A stretch of DNA of 64,000 nt, taken from assembly GCF_029168315.1 (NCBI RefSeq), contig NZ_JARGYD010000003.1:474311-538310 (forward strand), written 5' to 3'. This document shows, in pieces, positions 61,081 to 64,000 of the stretch. The position numbers and the translations under genes were made by a program. Below the pieces are notes generated by a model. It was not told where the DNA came from. It ran no database searches and was given only the letters and a program-made list of their open reading frames with translations. Positions within the stretch are counted from its first letter, which is position 1. Every line of letters begins with the position of its first letter. Source of the DNA: Psychromarinibacter halotolerans. Lineage in GTDB: Bacteria > Pseudomonadota > Alphaproteobacteria > Rhodobacterales > Rhodobacteraceae.

Positions 61081-61874
61081 GTTTTTGCCACGGCCCAAGC
61101 CGCCCCAGAATTCTGGCCGTCACTGATCGGCAGTTCATAAAATGCCAACGCGACGGACACGAACCGATATCCAGGCCGACGGGTGCCGGGATCGCGTTTG
61201 TTAGTCGCCTATCTCAGGCACAGGCGCTCTGTATAACTGGCGACGTTAAATGAACCGCAGCTTGATGTCTGAGGGCGGCGTACACCCTGAAGTCGAATCA
61301 AGCGCGCAACCACCGTGTTTCCCAAAACGAAACAGACGCGCATGCCCTCTGTCATTGCACACATTGATTCACCGATGAACGGCAACCTGTGGCAGTTGAA
61401 TCACTTCACGCAAAATGTGATCGGACGGCCACGCGCCTTCGCCAATATGCGCCTCTTGCCGCCCCAATTGATCACGAAACAGGAAATAGCCCTCGCGCGA
61501 CACCCTGATTTTGCCCGATTTTCGCCCCTTTTGCCCTTAAGACACTGCGCCCCACACGACCTGCGCCCACACAGGACCGCGTTTCGGCGGCCGGAGTCCC
61601 AAAGCCGGGAAAACTTAAGGTTTTCAAAGCAAAACGGCGACGAACACGGCTTCAAGACCCCCAACCTGTCCTTTTGTACAGGGATCAATCTCGCCGACCC
61701 CGCTGTCCAAATCAGGGCGGAATGAAGTATGTTCCGATTGAGGCCGATTTGGCCTCGAGATGGTCTCCACCATCATTGTAATTCGCGCCGGTTGGCCCCT
61801 TCGATTCAGGGGCAATTTGGCGATTCAATCTGTGCGCGGCGAGAGCCGCGGTATTTGAGGGGTCTTGGGGTCAA
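61081..61874. other. Long intergenic region before the giant secreted protein
   Basis: About 790 bases with no convincing gene. The weak ORF at 61315-61725 shows no domain and is probably spurious. Two inverted repeats occur: GAGGCC/GGCCTC around GATTT (61740-61756) and GCCCCT/AGGGGC around a 7-base loop (61795-61813), the latter 61 bases before the start codon. They are candidates for regulator binding or leader structure. G+C content is lower than in the coding part. Confidence 0.45.
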
Positions 61875-64000
61875 ATGTCGAATTCCGACGATTTCAGCTC
61901 GGGAACGCTGGGGGCGAACTGGCGGCTTGAAGGGCCGTCGCAGGGCACCGTCGGCTTCGGGTCCGACAGCGATGACGCGTACCTGACGCTGGCCACGCCC
62001 GACGGCACCTTCGACGCATGGCAGACCAACGGCACGGCGCGCATCATGCAGGACGCCGCCGACGAGGACTTCCAGCTTGAGACGCGGTTTCTGTCGACCC
62101 CGCAGGGCAGCTACCAGATGCAGGGTTTCCTGATCGAGCAGGACGCCCAGAACTGGATGCGGTTCGATACCTATTCTTCTGGCAACACGCTGTACGCCTA
62201 CATCGGCCGTACGGTGAACGGGCAGACCTCGAAGATGGTCGAGGTCGCGATCCCGGGCGGCACTGCCCCCTACTTGCGCGTGACCCGTACCGGGGACGAC
62301 TGGCTGTACCAGTATTCCCTCGATGGCACCGCGTGGACGACCGTCGGCACCGTCACCCATGACCTGACCGTCGACGCGGTCGGGCTGTTTTCCGGCAACC
62401 TTGGTCAGTCCAACGGCTTCGAAGCGCAGGTCGATTATTTCGAGGTCGCCTCCGACCCGATCCTCGACGAGGATGGCGGCCACGTCCACGAGAACCAAGC
62501 CCCGGTGGTTACCGACGACACCTTCACGACCGAGGCCGGCACCGCGCTGGACGTCTCGGCCGCTCAACTTCTGGCGAACGACAGCGATCCCGATGGCGAC
62601 GCGCTGACGGTCGTGTCCGTGGGCACCCCGTCGAATGGCGTCCTGATGGACAACGGCGACGGCACCTGGACCTACGCACCGGATGCCGGGTTTCAGGGTA
62701 CGGACAGCTTCACCTATACCGTCACCGACGGCGCGATCAGCGACACCGGGACGGTCACCGTCACCGTGCGACCGCCCTCTGTGTTCGACGGGTTCTCGGA
62801 CGATTTTTCGGGTGCGGCGCTGGATGAAGGCTGGACCTTCAAGGGCATCACCGGCTCGGCCACGCTTTCCACGACAGAAACCGACGCCATCATCCTGCTG
62901 GAATCCCCGGCCGGCATCCCCGTGTCCGCATCCGACGTGATGACGACGCCGCGCCTTATGCAGGACGTGGCCGATGGCGACTTCCAGATCAGCGCGGGCT
63001 TCCTGAACGAACCGCAGCAGATGTACCAGGAACACGGCCTGCTGATCGTGCAGGACGATGCCAACTGGATCCGCTTCGACCTTGCCTACACCCACATGGG
63101 CCTGACGCTGATTGTCGGCCAGATCGTGGACGGGTCGACGACTTATCCGCTGTTCGATGGCAGCATCACCGCCGGTCAGATCTCGGACTTCCGCATCACC
63201 CGCACCGGCGACACCTTCGTCTTCGAAACAAGCTCGGACGGGGTGAACTGGCAGCAAGCCTTCACCCTGACGCGCGACATGACCGTTTCGGAAGTCGGCG
63301 CCTTCGCGGGCACCGCGCCGTACCAGAACAACCCGCCCCCGGGATACACCGCGCAGCTGGACTATTTCGAGACCAGCGCCGACCCGATCATCGACGAGGA
63401 CGGGTCGTTCGACAGCAACCGCGCCCCGGTGGCCGGTGATGACGCGTTTCAGGTCGATCCCGACACGGCCGTGTCGTTGTCGCAGGACGATCTGCTGGGC
63501 AACGACAGCGATCCGAACGGCGACACGCTGACGATCACCGGCGTCACCCACCCCGCCAACGGCACCCTGACCGACAATGGCGATGGCACTTGGACCTACA
63601 CGCCGAACGCTGGCTTCTCGGGCACCGACACCTTCACCTACACGGTGACGGACGGCGCAGAGACGGACACCGCGACCGTTACGCTGACAGTGGCAGAGCC
63701 CACGGCCAACCCGCTGGCGTCGGACGACTTCGCCTCGGGCACGCTGGGCGCGAACTGGCGGCTTGAAGGGCCGTCGCAGGGCACCGTCGGCTTCGGCAGC
63801 GACGCCAACGACGCGTACCTGACACTGGCGACGCCGGACGGCACCTTCGACGCGTGGCAGACCAACGGCACCGCCCGCATCATGCAGGACGCCGCCGACG
63901 AGGACTTCCAGATCGAAACGCGGTTCCTGTCCACGCCGCAGGGCAGCTACCAGATCCAGGGCATCCTGATCGAACAGGACGCGCAGAACTGGATGCGCTT
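61875..64000 (+). CDS. Giant repetitive extracellular protein (partial, continues beyond window)
   Basis: The frame is open from the ATG at 61875 to the window end, 708 codons, without a signal peptide. The visible part alternates two module types. A-modules of about 200 residues (SDDFSSGTLGANWRLEGPSQ start, ending ...DYFEVASDPILDEDG) are jelly-roll domains like DUF1349/LamG. B-modules of about 95 residues are cadherin-like (NQAPVVTDDTFTTEAGTALD, LLANDSDPDGDALTV). Module order is A-B-A'-B-A, and the third A copy repeats the first with near identity. A type I export signal may lie past the window. It is probably an adhesin, matrix protein or EPS-active enzyme. Confidence 0.85.
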   Translation, partial: MSNSDDFSSGTLGANWRLEGPSQGTVGFGSDSDDAYLTLATPDGTFDAWQTNGTARIMQDAADEDFQLETRFLSTPQGSYQMQGFLIEQDAQNWMRFDTYSSGNTLYAYIGRTVNGQTSKMVEVAIPGGTAPYLRVTRTGDDWLYQYSLDGTAWTTVGTVTHDLTVDAVGLFSGNLGQSNGFEAQVDYFEVASDPILDEDGGHVHENQAPVVTDDTFTTEAGTALDVSAAQLLANDSDPDGDALTVVSVGTPSNGVLMDNGDGTWTYAPDAGFQGTDSFTYTVTDGAISDTGTVTVTVRPPSVFDGFSDDFSGAALDEGWTFKGITGSATLSTTETDAIILLESPAGIPVSASDVMTTPRLMQDVADGDFQISAGFLNEPQQMYQEHGLLIVQDDANWIRFDLAYTHMGLTLIVGQIVDGSTTYPLFDGSITAGQISDFRITRTGDTFVFETSSDGVNWQQAFTLTRDMTVSEVGAFAGTAPYQNNPPPGYTAQLDYFETSADPIIDEDGSFDSNRAPVAGDDAFQVDPDTAVSLSQDDLLGNDSDPNGDTLTITGVTHPANGTLTDNGDGTWTYTPNAGFSGTDTFTYTVTDGAETDTATVTLTVAEPTANPLASDDFASGTLGANWRLEGPSQGTVGFGSDANDAYLTLATPDGTFDAWQTNGTARIMQDAADEDFQIETRFLSTPQGSYQIQGILIEQDAQNWMR
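61887..64000 (+). repeat. Direct repeat with 1836-bp (612-codon) period inside the giant gene
   Basis: The DNA from 61887 is repeated from 63723 to the window end, an exact distance of 1836 bases or 612 codons. Long stretches are identical, for example GGCGGCTTGAAGGGCCGTCG and GCATCATGCAGGACGCCGCC, with scattered synonymous differences. The period contains two jelly-roll modules and two cadherin-like modules. The repeat likely continues beyond the window and would be prone to copy-number change. Confidence 0.88.

Noticed and set aside
58990..61098. Minus-strand frame of 702 codons opposite the RTX beta-helix gene
   Set aside because: Caused by the repetitive Asp/Gly codon pattern; it reads through the terminator and has no family features.
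61315..61725. Plus-strand frame of 136 codons in the intergenic region
   Set aside because: No ribosome site, no domain, and unlike the codon use of neighbours. Considered chance.
61740..61813. Mobile element ends suggested by two inverted repeats
   Set aside because: The repeats are short local hairpins, with no transposase, target duplication or matching distal copy in the window.

Overview
The window looks like a chromosomal segment of a marine-type alphaproteobacterium of the Rhodobacteraceae (Roseobacter group). The evidence is the high G+C coding sequence throughout, the FYDLN-acid protein typical of Alphaproteobacteria, rpsD standing alone, a membrane PuuD urate oxidase, Frc-type fructose uptake, and an XrtD-like exosortase beside an exopolysaccharide (EPS) locus. 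No insertion sequences, prophage, CRISPR array or plasmid replication genes were seen. The assignment rests on gene content only.

Region 1 (1-12.8 kb) is mostly housekeeping: a YihY/BrkB membrane protein (cut by the window edge), rsfS-rlmH, a GNAT acetyltransferase, gpmI-envC-ctpA closed by a strong terminator, a PuuE-like deacetylase with an NTF2-fold partner, rppH, a GntR regulator, a YgjP-like metalloprotease, the FYDLN protein, tRNA-Ala(GGC), a LprI/MliC-like secreted protein and a lactate dehydrogenase.

Region 2 (12.8-16.9 kb) is a compact leftward arsenic operon. An ArsR-ArsC fusion is followed by an ArsJ-type GAPDH, ArsJ and ACR3, each joined to the next by a 4-nt overlap. It combines two arsenate detoxification routes: reduction with As(III) export, and 1-arseno-3-phosphoglycerate export.

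Region 3 (17.3-25 kb) is urate and purine catabolism: a TetR regulator, puuD, uraH, a PuuE-UraD fusion, a ureidoglycine aminohydrolase, ureidoglycolate lyase, an NCS2 permease and a PHP-domain protein. Region 4 (25-33.3 kb) holds the tesA/ybbA/ybbP cluster and a ROK-controlled fructose ABC transporter (frcBCA), with a long palindrome between the regulator and the transporter. Region 5 (33.3-37.7 kb) has rpsD, a Hint-domain protein, an LpxR-like outer membrane protein and a FAD oxidoreductase.

Region 6 (38-64 kb) is an EPS and surface locus. It carries six glycosyltransferases, a Wzy-like polymerase, a Wzx-like flippase, an exosortase/EpsI fusion, an FkbM methyltransferase, and a nucleotide-sugar branch: RfbF, an epimerase-C-methyltransferase fusion and two more paralogous methyltransferases. 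Two paralogous parallel beta-helix proteins sit in it: a membrane-anchored form, and a version exported by an RTX signal that also carries a LamG-like domain. The right end is the start of a giant repetitive extracellular protein that runs off the window. The likely logic is synthesis, polymerisation and export of a branched-sugar polymer, with one beta-helix protein acting on it at the inner membrane and another outside the cell. The beta-helix pair and the stacked methyltransferases are the most promising parts for something not yet described.
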